Shown: piece after piece, positions 24,600 to 35,647 of the stretch
Position numbering within the stretch: the first letter of the stretch is position 1
Layout of the letters: each line of letters starts with the position of its first letter
Source: Gonocerus acuteangulatus
Taxonomy: Eukaryota > Arthropoda > Insecta > Hemiptera > Coreidae
Direction: 5' to 3'
Length of the DNA: 64,000 nt
Assembly: GCA_946811695.1 (NCBI GenBank)
Contig: OX328128.1
Span: forward strand, 81,102,917 to 81,166,916
Made by a program: the position numbers and the translations under genes
The notes under the pieces: generated by a model
The model's input: the letters and a program-made list of their open reading frames with translations, nothing else
Told to the model about the DNA's origin: nothing
The model's database searches: none

Positions 24600-25358
24600 A
24601 ATTTGAATGGCTTACTACTATATTGGCCCCCTGCCTTAGATAGAAATGAAAATAAGTGAAAAATATATATTGGATCATATATCATACATAATTAGAACGA
24701 TTAATCCCCTTAAATCAATGAACAGAAATACTTATTAACCTTCAAGTACTGACACATTTTTCTCTACGCCAGTACTGGCATATGATCCCACGGACATTCT
24801 GATTTTTAAAAAATATTTAAATAAAATAAAATGTTTTATAAAAATTGTATTAATTGCTATTACTTATACGAACCTTCTTGCATTGCACACAATCAATGAA
24901 TATATAATTTCTTTCAAATTTCAGTAAACAAAAGGGAAATAGTAGGGGGGATTTCTAGAAATGGCTACCGTAAGGTCCCAGGGACCTTGCCTCAGTACTT
25001 AAAGGTTAAGTAATTTAACGGAAAGGGAAAATATTCTAGAGAATTATGTAAAGAAAAGTTTACATCTCCGCTTTTAAATTCTTGATAGTTCTTGAAATTA
25101 TATTTTCTATTTTTATAAATTTATTCAATAGCACGTAAATAGAATATCGAGTATGGTAATATATTCATGAAAATTTGTCTGGGGATCAAATAGAGCAGGC
25201 GGATACGAAAATACCACAATCCGATACATAAACAAAGAGGATATCGGATGTTCAGTTTTAGTAACTTGGTTGCGATACTAGGTTCCATGAATATTTCATT
25301 AGATTTGGATGTTGAGTTGTTGAAACAACTCAAGTAACAATAATTGACTTAAGTGTAA

Positions 25359-25360
<2 letters not shown>
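24600..25360. other. unassigned stretch
   Basis: AT-rich sequence. No family or gene recognised. Confidence 0.35.

Positions 25361-25361
<1 letters not shown>

Positions 25362-25407
<46 letters not shown>
25362..25407. repeat. (TA)n microsatellite
   Basis: About 45 bases of (TA)n, directly followed by the CAGGGTGTCC terminus at 25408. Confidence 0.85.
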
Positions 25408-25410
<3 letters not shown>

Positions 25411-26530
25411 GGTGTCCGGTAAATGTCTAGTCATATTGTGAGAGATGATAAAGGAACCTTAGGGGAAGAAAAAATATTCTATGACGATTTTCCGAATTCT
25501 CACACATAAGGGAGAAAACGTCATTTTATTGTTTTTTCGAGACAAACGTGGTTTTTAGAAGAATAATCGTAGTAGCTCAGGCCCAGGTGGTTGATTTAGA
25601 AAGAAAGTGAAACCAATCGAAAGCTGAGAAAATTTACTATAAGACTAGTTGGGAGCAAACATAAAAATGAATGAATTTAAGTATTTCTATCTTACCAAAA
25701 GAAGGCAATTCTAAATTTCCTGACATTTTTTTGATATTTCTTTCCAGCGTTACTCCTCAATGGGCAGGATCTCAGATTTCCGGGGTTTAGAAAAACTTCC
25801 TCATTTAACCAGCTTTCCATTCATGTATCACAACCCTGTGTTATTGAGGTATGTGAGCGATTTAAAAACAAAAGTTAAAAAAAAAAAAAACATGGATCTG
25901 TGAAAAGAAAATTATATTTTTTTCTTCAGTTTATTCAAAAAACTGAAGAGAAATATTTATTTTTATAAATGTTTACATAAATATGAAGTAAATATTTACT
26001 TAAAACAATAAAAAAAAATTACTTCCTCGGATATAAAAAAATATCCTTAAACAGTAAATAAATAAAATACACATTTATTTTGAATTTATTAATTCAGGTA
26101 ACTAATATTGGGTCCAGGAGGCGGCCATTAAGGAACCCCAACCATACATTAACCTCAAAAATTATTATTTTTACCTAGATCACGCATTTGAACACATTTT
26201 TACAGAACTATGTACTTACTACGTACATCTTATTTATGAGGGATAGGATATTTAATTACCACAACAAACACGCATGGGCTCACGAGAATCCCAGTGAGTT
26301 TCACAAGCGGAACCATCAGTATCAATTCAAGGTAAAGCATTTGTTTTCTAATTATAAATACCTGTAAAAATGTGTTCAAACTCGTTATCTAGGTAAAAAT
26401 AATAATTTTTGAGGTTAATGTATGGTTGGGGTCCTTAATGGCCGCCTCCTGAACCCAGTATTAGTTACCTGAATTAATAAATTCAAAATAAATGTGTATT
26501 TTATTTATTTACTGTTTTAGGAATTTTTTT
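25408..26530 (+). mobile_element. CAGGGTGTCC element, copy A, rearranged
   Basis: It starts TA|CAGGGTGTCCGGTAAATG and follows copy B (26555-27443) closely to about 26275, then loses its right terminus. From about 26345 to 26530 part of its own 3' region reappears inverted: GGCGGCCATTAAGG at about 26120 versus CCTTAATGGCCGCC at about 26435. The result is an arm-loop-arm structure of ~170-bp arms, which probably arose by a later inversion or template switch. Confidence 0.6.
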
Positions 26531-26554
26531 TTTATTCGTGGAAGTATATATATA

Positions 26555-27443
26555 CAGGGTGTCCCGTAAATGTCTGGTCATATTTTGGGAGGTGATAAAG
26601 GGACCTTAGGGGAACAAAAAATGTTCTATGACGATTTTCCGAATTCTCACACATAAGGGAGAAAACGTCGTTTTATTGTTTTATCGAGACAAACGTGGTT
26701 TTTAGAAGAATAATCGTTGTAGGTCCGTCCCAGGTAGTTGTATTAGAACGAAAGTGAAACCAATCGAAAGCTGAGTAAATTTACTATAAAACTAGTTGAG
26801 AGCAAACATAAAAATGAATGAATTTAAGTATGTCTATCTTACCTAAAGAAAGCTATTCTAAATTTCCTGACTTTTTCTTGATATTTCTTACCAGCGTTAC
26901 TCCTCAATGGGCAGGATCTCAGATTTCCGGGTTTCAGAAAAACTTCTTCATTTAACCAGCTTTCCATTCATGTATCACAACCCTGTGTTATTGAAGCAAG
27001 TGAACGATTTAGGAACAAAAGTTTATAAAAAAAAATATGGATTAGTAAAAAGGAAATATTTTTTTTCCTCAGTTTATTCAAAATGCTCAAAAGAAATAGT
27101 TATTTTTATAAATATTAAATAAATATTTATTTAAAATAATAAAAAAAAATTATTTTCACGAAAATAAAAAAAAGTTCTATATCAGTAAATAAATAAAATA
27201 CACATTTATTTTGAATTTATTAATTACAGTAACTAGTACTGGGTCTAGGAGGTGGCCATTAATGAACCCCATCCACACATTAACCTGAAAAATAATTATT
27301 TTTACGTAGTTAACACATTTGAACACATTTTTACAGGACTATCTACATCGTATTTACTATTAGGGATGGGATATTTAATTACCACAACAATAACACATGG
27401 GTCCACCTCCCAAAATATGACTAGACATTTACGGGACACCCTG
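26555..27443 (+). mobile_element. CAGGGTGTCCC element, copy B, 889 bp, TA-flanked
   Basis: The termini CAGGGTGTCCCGTAAATG and CATTTACGGGACACCCTG match over about 40 bp, with TA on both sides (26553-26554, 27444-27445), as for TA-targeting Tc1/mariner-class elements. The interior shows no transposase. A 71-codon frame (26907-27122, MGRISDFRVSEKLLHLTSF) is partly shared with copy A at 25761-25855, but I do not recognise it. Confidence 0.7.
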
Positions 27444-27445
27444 TA

Positions 27446-27447
27446 TA

Positions 27448-27517
<70 letters not shown>
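27446..27517. repeat. (TA)n tract between two CAGGGTGT elements
   Basis: A (TA)n tract of about 65 bases with one AAATATA interruption. It separates the right end of copy B from the left end of the next element. Confidence 0.85.
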
Positions 27518-27520
<3 letters not shown>

Positions 27521-28194
27521 GGTGTAACGAAAGTGGTGAAGAATACTTAAGGAGGAGATCGTAGGAACCAAATGGAACACAAATAGTTCTTTGGGCTAAG
27601 AGTCAATTCCCAACAGGGAGGGAGGAAATTTAAATTTTTGTGTTTTTATGTTAACCACGTTTTTCGTTGAATAGAAATCAATAACTACATGCCTGTTTAA
27701 GATATGTAATTCCCAATTTCAGCGTCGTAAACTAGACAAAATTTACTTGAAGAACAAGTAAATTTTGTAAATTATAAAACTAGTCAAAGGAGGCTAAAAG
27801 GTAGTTTGAATTTACAACCTTCTATTTTTGGAGGCAAGACATTCTCTCGCCCTTACAAACACAGAATCGGCTGCTGCAAGCACCTCTGCCTTATTAGTAT
27901 GGTTAAACTGCGTTTTAGCCCCCTTTCCCTGGTTTTATAATTTACAAAATCTACTTGTTCTTCAAGTAAATTTTGTCTAGTTTACGATGCTCCAATTGGG
28001 AAGTACATATCTTAAACAGTTATGTAGTTATTGACTTCTATTCAACGAAAACCGTGGTTATCGTAAAAAACACAAAATTTAAATTTCCTCCCTCCCTATT
28101 GGGAATTTACACTTAGCCCAAAGGACTATTTGTGTTCCATTTGGTGCCTACTATCACCTCCTTAAGTATTTGTCACCACTTACGTTACATCCTG
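27518..28194. mobile_element. CAGGGTGTAACG foldback MITE, 677 bp, TA-flanked
   Basis: CAGGGTGTAACG...GTGGTGAAGAATACTTAAGG at the left is matched by CCTTAAGTATTTGTCACCAC...CGTTACATCCTG at the right. The arms run about 270 bp (through AATTTACTTGAAGAACAAGT). TA is present on both sides (27516-27517 and 28195-28196). The centre (about 27790-27930) is not repeated and has no ORF. Confidence 0.8.
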
Positions 28195-28220
28195 TATATA
28201 TTTCTTAAATCATTTTAGTT

Positions 28221-28362
28221 TTAGCACTTTCCTCCGAAGGAAAGTAGCTATTGAGGTTGGACTCATGACGGAATTTTTGAAAAATTTCTTCAAATCTTTA
28301 TCGATCCTACCTAGTAGACACCGAAAATGACCCCCGTTAAAATTTATATATATATATATATA

Positions 28363-28410
<48 letters not shown>

Positions 28411-29940
28411 TTGTTTTAAGTTTCTTCGCTGGGGTTGATATGATTGATTTGTGAGACGGCTTCTCTCTCCAGCGGTGTTCTTCCTCTCCTTTGCGCAATA
28501 TTTCGTCGGGTTCATCTCCGACTTATTCGGGCTGCTATCTGTCGTCCTCGGTGGTTCTTAAGAAGAGAGAGGTGAAAATAAGGACTGAAGACCAGCGCCC
28601 CACACGGACCACTGATGAACTACAGACGACGGACGGACAAAGACAGCCCTCGAGCCCTATTGGCCCACGGACCCCCTACACCATTGGCCCGCATAGTCTA
28701 CGAAGTAGGGCTATAAAGGAGGGAAATTCCGGGAAAAAATCATTCCCTTGACAACCACCGAGGACGACAGATAGCAGCCCGAAGAAGTCGGAGATGAACC
28801 CGACGAAATATTGCGCAAAGGAGAGGAAGAACACCGCTGGAGAGAGAAGCCGTCTCACAAATCAATCATATATATATATATATATATATATATGTGTCTG
28901 TTAACACGATAGCGGCCAGAGTTTTTGTTTTTTCGTCACGAAACTTGGTATATAGCATTCAATTAGCAAACGGTTGAACGAGTTCGTTAACCGCCAAAGT
29001 CAGTCCACCGGAAGGGGGGGTTTACCCCGAACCCAAAACACTTATTTGACTATGTCAGCCGTAATATTTGTTATATTTCAACGAAACTTGGTATTCGTAG
29101 TGTTAATATAGAGAGAAAAGTGAGATATAAAAATGAACTAAATCGGTTCATTAGAAGGGGGGGTTTACTCCGGACCCACAATACCAATTCGCCACTACCA
29201 GCCGTGATTTTTGGTATATTTCGACGAAACTCGGTATTCGTAGTGCTAATCCACAGGTAAATATGTGTTGTAAAAATAAACGAAATCGGTTCATTAGGAG
29301 GGGGGGTTTACTCCAGACCCACAATACCAATTCGCCACTACCAGCCGTGATTTTTAGTATATTTCGACGAAACTCGGTATTCGTAGTGGTAATCTACAGG
29401 TAAATATGTGTTGTAAAAATAAACTAAATCGGTTCATTAGAAGGGGGGGTTTACTCCGGACCCAAATTCCTAATATACTAAAACCGGTCGTAATTTCTGC
29501 TGTATTGTAACGAAACACGGTATACGTCGTGGGTAACTCATCAGAAAGAAGTGTTGTAAAAATGAGCTGAATCGGTCAATCGGAAAGCGGGGGTTTAATT
29601 TGTAATATATTTGAATAGAAAAGCCGGCAGACGTAGGTTCACAAAGCCGCCGCAAGGAGCGCTTTCTACCACTAGAGGGACTGTATCATGTTCCTGCGTT
29701 AGATCAAAATACGATAATATGAGGATTTTTGTATTTATTACGTAGTGTAGTAGGTACCATGTGTAAACATAACTCTGGAAGCAAATTAATAATTGATCAG
29801 TTACTCATTACAAAATGAGAACTATTCACGTTTTTATTTTATTTATGTAGGATATTTTAAGCAAATTGTTCTGGAAAGCAGTCTACACTACCCAAATTCT
29901 GAGGAAAGTGCTTAGTTATGCAGCTCCTGCGTGACGGACT
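28221..29940 (-). mobile_element. HelB copy 1 (Helitron-like), minus strand, with 143-bp tandem repeat
   Basis: The 5' end at 29940 reads GTCCGTCACGCAGGAGCTGC, then TAAGCACTTTCC. The 3' end at 28221 is the hairpin ACTTTCCTTCGGAGGAAAGT followed by GCTAA. The body holds five units of a 143-bp repeat (starting near 29001, 29145, 29288, 29431, 29574), each with a G7-G8 run and CCAGCCGTGATTTTTGGTAT, then a (TA)n tract. A foldback of 430 bp interrupts the (TA)n tract. There is no transposase, so it is non-autonomous. It has the same architecture as HelA. Confidence 0.8.
28440..28869. mobile_element. foldback element inside the HelB (TA)n tract
   Basis: Arms 28440-28556 and 28753-28869 are 117 bp each and differ at about one position: ATGATTGATTTGTGAGACGG outside, ACGACAGATAGCAGCCCGA inside. 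The spacer of ~196 bp is GC-richer. The element is flanked by TATATA on both sides, which fits insertion at TA. Confidence 0.75.
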
Positions 29941-30097
29941 TTTTTGGAGGTTAAATCTAGGGGCAGTAATGTCCTTTGAATTTTACCACTTTATTTATTA
30001 TCTATGCCCTTCAAAATAAATAAAGTAATCCTTATAATTAGTAGTGACATTACTCCTGCCTCCATAAAGGGTTGAGGGGACGAGAGAACTTCTTAAT
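29941..30097. other. unassigned spacer
   Basis: It contains AAATAAATAAAGTAA and leads into a hammerhead-like motif. No gene is seen. Confidence 0.3.
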
Positions 30098-30145
30098 GAG
30101 AAGTGCCCCTGATGAGAAGCAAAAGAAATGGCACGAAACATGTAG
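30098..30145 (+). ncRNA. hammerhead-like motif with canonical CTGATGAG and CGAAAC cores
   Basis: GTGCC, CCTGATGAG at 30108-30116, AGC..(loop)..GGCA, CGAAAC at 30134-30138 with the preceding C, ATGTA, then GCGC. GTGC and GCGC can pair with one G-U as stem I. Both cores are canonical, unlike the copy at 3992. No Penelope-like protein is seen nearby. Activity is unknown. Confidence 0.45.
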
Positions 30146-30179
30146 CGCATACATAACACAGGCAGACATAATAAAATGG

Positions 30180-30440
30180 ATAGTCTCTTCCAAAGACATC
30201 GTACAAATATGTATTTTGACACCGTCAATCCAAATACGTAGTCCATTTCATCCCATCACGTCAGGTTGAAGTGCATTTGAAGATTTAATTTCGAATGAAG
30301 TTGTAAACGAAGAAATAACTAAAGCTTCCATGGTTATAAGGGTCGCTGAATTCGAATACGGGGTCTGTTTCTTCCCATCGGCGCAAAATCAAAGTAAATG
30401 CAAGGGCAAATGTGGTTCTTTTGCAAAAAAAATAATTTTT
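30180..30440 (+). repeat. diverged copy of part of repeat X
   Basis: Wording such as CCCATCACGTCAGG, GAAGAAATAACTAAA.CTTCC and GCTGAATTCGAAT recurs at about 47400-47600. This is the same dispersed repeat, diverged. Confidence 0.5.
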
Positions 30441-30493
30441 GACTCCAGATTCTGAAAGAACGGAAAATGTTACATCCAGATACTTTTTTTATG

Positions 30494-30655
30494 TTTAGCG
30501 CGAATCCTCCCTTCCCCCATAGAAAGGAAACCCGTGTTTCAGGCTTACCTCAAGACGCAATCCGGACATGCCAAAACGAAAATTTTACGTTTCAGAACCC
30601 AACGATCACGAATATAACGTTGCTTCAAATTTGTATATATATTTATATATACTAG
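30494..30655 (-). mobile_element. HelA 3' end fragment (diverged)
   Basis: Minus strand: CAACGTTATATTCGTGAT...GGTTCTGAAACGTAAAATTTT...GGAGGATTCGCGCTAAA, the HelA 3' module with a short TA tract. The 5' part is absent. Confidence 0.55.
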
Positions 30656-30884
30656 AGTCTCCATGGATTTTCCAAACATTTTTGCAGTATGGAAAAATGC
30701 ATTAATTAGCAGAAGGAACGGTATATCACAACAACCCAGGGAATATGGTGACAATTCTGTAGGTTTCTTCATGTTGTATGCAGGTTTGATTTTTTTAGAT
30801 TTTTCGTTTGTCTCATTTCTAATTAGAGTATTAGTTTCGTCCGTTGCATTATAATTGAAGGGGTCGGGGCAAACTAGTGCCAAG

Positions 30885-31091
30885 AAACATTTTTAACAAA
30901 ACGTAACTGCAGCTGCTTTCGATCGGATATTATGTGGGACTATCAGTTGAAATGGTTAGGAGCAACAAGATTAAGTAGCATACAGAACTTGTAGTCATAT
31001 TTTAGTAGTATTTGCATCATAGACTGATAGTCCCACATAATATCCAACATGTAACAGCTGCAGTTAAGTTTTGTTTAAAATGTTTCTTGCC
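30885..31091. mobile_element. small foldback MITE, ~207 bp
   Basis: Left CCAAGAAACATTTTTAAC..AACTGCAGCTG..ATATTATGTGGGACTATCAG is mirrored by CTGATAGTCCCACATAATAT..CAGCTGCAGTTAAG..AAATGTTTCTTG. The arms are about 70 bp. Family and target duplication are unclear. Confidence 0.65.
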
Positions 31092-31583
31092 GTTCAATTG
31101 TGAATATACACTTGCCTTTGTATTGACAAATTGGGGAAAATTGCTACAATGCCAAATGCAATCGACAAACTTAATAAGCAGGTAAAGGTATAAGCCAACT
31201 TCTCCGTTTGAAGCTGACCATTCAGACGGCTGTTCTATTTAGCCTGTTGCCTCCAAAGTGCAAACACTACCCAGCCATGCGTGCAGGCCCCAACTCTATA
31301 ACTAGGGATGTTATATTGCAAAGCATCGGGTCCAATCAGGTGGATATGCACCATGCACAGCCCGATGGTTCTACGCTGCACAAATAGACGGCGCATTCCT
31401 CTTTCTGTTTGCCACTATATTAGATCCTCTATCTCTACAACTTTTGACTAATCAAATAGGTTAGATTAATTGCTGCAAGAGGGCCTATAATTAGAACGAC
31501 TAGATAATTCAATGTTTAAAAAAAAGTTACTCAAAACACCCACATATCTATAAAGAAATACGCTCAAAGTAAATATAACATGC
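31092..31583. other. unassigned stretch
   Basis: Mixed-composition sequence without ORF or known repeat. Confidence 0.35.
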
Positions 31584-31589
31584 CTTTCT

Positions 31590-31770
31590 GGGGTCTCCCG
31601 TGGTCTAGTGGCTAGCCCCTTAGATTCATAAGCGGGAGATGGTGGGTTCGACTGGCGACAGGAATTTTCTCATCCCACGGCACGTTGGGAAAATTCCTGG
31701 CTGCACCCTGGACGTCGGCGCGAATGGCTCAGATTTGTCGAAGCGCCGTAAAAAAAAAACAAAAAAAAAA
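31590..31770 (+). mobile_element. tRNA-headed SINE, second copy
   Basis: GGGGTCTCCCGTGGTCTAGT, GGCTAG (A-box region) and GGTGGGTTCGA (B-box, with the last bases changed to CTGG) are followed by CCTGGACGTCGGCGC..GAAGCGCCGTAAAA and an A-rich tail. The target duplication CTTTCT flanks it at 31584-31589 and 31771-31776. It is the same family as the minus-strand copy at 8984-9210. Confidence 0.85.
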
Positions 31771-31776
31771 CTTTCT

Positions 31777-32068
31777 TTTCACAATTACTTTCATACATTA
31801 TGGACCATGCAAGTTCTTTCAAATTTATCATTCATAACTCCCAAAGATATTTTTGTAAGTTCTCAGCGCTCATCAAAGAGGTTTCTCGAAGACCTGCATT
31901 TTTAATACATTTCTGAATGCTTCTCTAAAAATAAATAAACATGTGTATTTTAATTTTTTTTTTGTTTCATCTAGTTTTTTCCCATAAACTGGTGGTCAAC
32001 ATCTTACTTATATGAATTATTACAACTGAAAAAGTGCCGTCTACGAACTTAAAACACGATTTCTTTTT
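31777..32068. other. unassigned spacer
   Basis: AT-rich; nothing recognised. Confidence 0.3.
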
Positions 32069-32069
32069 T

Positions 32070-33009
32070 AGGGGTTTACCCCGAACCCAAACCACTAATT
32101 TGACTATGTCAGCCGTAACATTCGTTATATTTCAACAAAACTTGTTACTCGTAGTGGTAATATAGAGAAAAAAGTAAGATATAAAAATGAACTAAATCGG
32201 TTCATTAGAGGGGGGGTTTACTCCGGTCCCACAATACCAATTCGCCAGTACCAGCCGTGATTTTTGGTATATTTCGACGAAACTCGGTATTCGTAGTGCT
32301 AATCCACAGGTAAATATGTGTTGTAAAAATAAACTAAATCGGTTCATTAGGAGGGGGGGGGGGGTTACTCCGGACCCAAAATACCAATTCGCCAATACCA
32401 GCCGTGATTTTTGGTATATTTCGACGAAACTCGGTATTCGTAGTGGTTATCTACAGGTAGATATGTGTTGTAAAAATAAACTAAATCGGTTCACTAGAAG
32501 GGGGGGTTTACTCCGGACCCAAATTCCTAATATACTCATACCGGTCGTAATTTCTGCTGTATTGTAACGAAACGCGGTATACGTCGTGGGTAACTCATGA
32601 GAAAGAAGTGTTGTAAAAATGAGCTGAATCGGTCAATCGGAAAGCGGGGGTTTAATTTGTAATATATTTCAATAGAAAAGCCCGCCAGACGTAGGTTCCC
32701 AAAGCCGCCGCAAGGAGCGCTTTCTACCACTAGAGTGACTGTATCCTGTTCCTGCGTTAGATCAAAATACGATAATATGAGGTTTTTTGTATTTATTACG
32801 TAAAGGTAAGTAGGTACCATGTGTAAACAAACATAACTCTGGAAGCAAATTAATAATTGATCAGTTACTCATTACAAAATTAAAAGAGAACTATTCACGT
32901 TTTTATTTTATTTACGTAGGATATTTTAAGCAAATTGTTCTGGAAAGCAGTCTACACTACCCAAATTCTGAGGAAAGTGCTTAGTTATGCAGCTCCTGCG
33001 TGACGGACT
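32070..33009 (-). mobile_element. HelB copy 2, 3'-truncated
   Basis: The 5' end (GTCCGTCACGCAGGAGCTGC) at 33009 and four 143-bp-type units are present. The sequence breaks at about 32070 before the (TA)n tract and 3' hairpin. Downstream HelB sequence is nearly identical to copy 1, so the copies are recent or recently homogenised. Confidence 0.75.
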
Positions 33010-33011
33010 TT

Positions 33012-33516
33012 TTTTAAGTACGTCCGTCTCCAAAAAACAGCCCTGAAGTGCTGAGAGCAAATACCTCCAGGACACATAGATATTTTGAGTAATTTTTCGA
33101 TGCTGCAACTTCTATTGTTCTTTTTTTTGCCGTTTTTTTTTATTAAAAACGTATGTATGTATTTGTATTGGGTTGAATTTTAGCTGTCATGTTTTACCTT
33201 GGTATCATTATTTCACAAGTGTGATGATAATATCATCATTTTGCAGAAAATATTATCTTCTGCAAAATCTTATTTTTCTGATTTATGAGATAGTGCTATC
33301 TGTAATAAATCGTTCACAATCAACTTCGACAATAATGGAGAAAAATCTTGCCATGATCCTTCAGTTTAATCCTTTTGTATTAAAATGAACTGTATATTAA
33401 TAAAAGATTTTCTATCCTTAAAAGCAATTTTTTATTCTCAATGAACGCTTATCAGAATAAATAGGTATAATATTAGCCGATTAAGCAAGTACTTTTGATA
33501 AACACCCTCCATCATC
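33012..33516. other. unassigned spacer
   Basis: AT-rich. No recognised gene or repeat. Confidence 0.3.
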
Positions 33517-34391
33517 CAGAGATGGGCATAATTTTATTTATAAATAAAAATGGGAATTTATTCGTACTTCATAAATTTGTGAATATGAATATAAATAAAT
33601 TCGTATTCATAAGTGTGAATACGAATTTATTTTTATTCACATATATTAAATATAAAAATTCAAATTAAATTTTATTCACAAATGATTCTGCGAATAAAAA
33701 TAAATTCACAGAAAAAATTGTAAATAATCACAAAAAACGTGAATATTACAAAAAAAATCACATTTAAAAAAATACGAATAAAAACTTATTCTCATTATAA
33801 TTTGTGAATAAAAATGTATTCACAATAAAATTCGCAAATAAATTATGAATTTATTCGTATTAAGATGATATTACGAAAGTTATTGAAGGTGATTTTTATT
33901 TTATTTTTTTTTTTTTTTATGGAGGTACAGATGACAAACTGTATCCCTGCAGCATGGCTGGTGGTCCCGCGGCGGACTCGGGGTAAACAAAAAATCTAGG
34001 CGCTAATAACCTAGACGTTAAACGCCTTAAAAAAAAGAAAAAAAAAGTCACCTTCAATAACTTTCGTAATATCATCTTAATACGAATAAATTCATGATTT
34101 ATTTGCGAATTTTTATTCGTCTATTTTAATGTGATTTTTTTTCACTTGATTTTTTGTAAATATTCACATTTTTTGTGATTATTATTATTATTTTTTCTGT
34201 GAACTGATTTGTATTCGCAGAAAAATTTGGGAATAAAATTTTATTTGTATAATTATATTTAATATATGTAAATAAAAATAAATTCGTATTCACACTTATG
34301 AATACGAATTTATTTATATTCGTATTACCAAATATATGAAGTACGGATAAATTCGTATTTTTATTTATAAATAAAATTATGCCCATCTCTG
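33517..34391. mobile_element. hAT-type foldback MITE, 875 bp, 8-bp target duplication
   Basis: The ends CAGAGATGGGCATAATTTTA and TAAAATTATGCCCATCTCTG are exact inverted repeats. Imperfect arms continue for about 380 bp each, rich in GAATACGAATTTATT. CCATCATC flanks both sides (33509-33516, 34392-34399), the 8-bp duplication of hAT elements, and CAGAGATG is a typical hAT start. The loop (33899-34046) carries the 3' end of a SINE-like sequence. There is no transposase. Confidence 0.85.
33899..34046 (+). mobile_element. SINE-like insert in the hAT MITE loop
   Basis: The 3' part GGCGCTAATAACCTAGACGT..AACGCCTTAAAAAAAAG matches the tail of the SINE at 8984-9210 (GGCGCTAATGACCTAGATG..GTGCCGTAAAAAG). 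The 5' part (ATGGAGGTACAGATGAC..) is different. This points to a second family sharing the same LINE-recognised tail. Confidence 0.55.
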
Positions 34392-34399
34392 CCATCATC

Positions 34400-34835
34400 C
34401 AACATGCAACACATGCGACACAAAAAAGTTAGTTGAACATATACTTACTAACTGCCATAAATACGATCACATAAGGCAAACACTTAAGGTACACAAAATA
34501 TGACAGTACATTCTAGGACATGACGAAAAACTACTCTCTTTCATTAAACAAATCAACATATACTGACATATATAAAAGACCGCCCTTCCAATGACCCAGT
34601 AAGGTATAGGCAGGATAATTAAAATACATATTTTATTAGTATTTGAATGTTAAATGGGCAGTTCAGTTTTTTTTTAGGCCCTGAATACAGAAGGCCAACC
34701 AATGTCGAAAGCACCTTACACGTCATAAAATTTTAAAAATGTGTGCGATGCCATTATAAATATTAGTTTTTGCCTCGTATATACATTTTAGCAAGAGAGG
34801 ATCACAGGACGTTGTTATAGCAATGGCTAAGCAGA
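34400..34835. other. unassigned spacer
   Basis: No gene recognised. Short phrases such as CACATGCGACACAAAAAAGTTAG hint at LINE C-terminal coding, but no ORF supports this. Confidence 0.3.
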
Positions 34836-34837
34836 AA

Positions 34838-34995
34838 AAAGGCGTTACAAAAAAGTGTCCGCTGGTGTTCGCGCATGTGCGGTGGCCATGTACGAAAATG
34901 AAGACTATATGTTATACAGTACATTACATAGGTTTGTCGGGTGGACCTAAAGGATATTTATGTTCCTGAATTTGAGCAGCAGGCTCTAAATGAAA
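34838..34995 (+). mobile_element. family K element, short copy
   Basis: It has one internal unit (GTCCGCTGGTGTTCGCGCATG, CGGTGGCCATG), then ACATTACATAGGTTTGTCGG, CCTAAAGGATATTTATG and GAGCAGCAGGCTC. Confidence 0.6.
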
Positions 34996-35084
34996 TTAAT
35001 TATAATTTCATTTTCATGTGTTGTATATTCATATTTCATTTACTTATCTTATCTTTTATTGACATATTTCATATTAATATTTTA

Positions 35085-35595
35085 TATATTTAGACATGTT
35101 TCATGTCTATAGCATAACCTGGTATATAAAAAATGTTATATATTTTAACATAAAGTGTATTATGATTTCACTAACAGTACCTAGTAATAGTATAGTCACG
35201 AAACATGATCCTTTTTTTAAAAAAAGAATCCGAAATTTGGCACTTACACCAATAACAGAAGTGTGTTTTTAAGTATGGCCGGGTTTAGACTTAAAAACTC
35301 TTATACATAGATTGATTATTCAATTTCATATTCTATATTAATATTTTATTTCATATCGAACATGCCATGATTTTATTTAATCGAAAACGATGGTTTCTTA
35401 TGTCCCCCGCAAAAACAAAATTGTTGTTTTGTTATAAAGTCTGCAGTTTTATACTATTTCACTCAAATAGCAATGTAATCACGTTGCTGAGGCAAATTTT
35501 CCCGTGCGAAATAGGGTTTGCACCTGTGAGGTGTAGCGCCACAATGGATGTCCCAAATAGGGGCGCCACTACTGGAAGGTTAATCCAATTATTTA
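35085..35595 (+). repeat. dispersed repeat Y, plus copy
   Basis: It matches 61985-62480 in reverse complement over about 500 bp, including an 80-codon frame starting MILFNRKRWFLMSPAKTK in both copies. The frame conservation probably only reflects recent common origin. I do not recognise the protein. The LINE at 35613 is inserted at its right end. Confidence 0.65.
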
Positions 35596-35647
35596 CAATT
35601 ATGACATAATCAACTTCTAGAAATGCCGAGCAATAGGATACCAAAAA

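Noticed and set aside
26907..27122. 71-codon frame in CAGGGTGTCCC element copy B as a transposase fragment
   Set aside because: No HTH or DDE-type residues. In copy A the same region has frameshifts. Kept only as part of the element.
28491..28858. 86- and 60-codon frames in the foldback inside HelB copy 1
   Set aside because: They read through inverted arms on both strands; mirrored arms give mirrored frames. No motif.
31590..31662. Possible tRNA gene (A- and B-box)
   Set aside because: It is the head of a SINE: poly(A) tail, target duplication and a second copy at 8984-9210. The B-box is mutated and no clean cloverleaf forms. The 15490-15560 region is rejected for the same reason.
32192..32820. 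Frames in HelB copy 2 (67, 83 and 94 codons)
   Set aside because: They cover the 143-bp repeat on both strands and are disrupted in other copies. HelB appears non-coding.
34400..34640. Possible LINE C-terminus (ACATGCGACACAAAAAAGTTAG, CATAAATACGATCACATAAG)
   Set aside because: The wording recalls a C..C....H..TNC...D tail, but stops interrupt it and nothing upstream supports it. Too weak to list as a gene.
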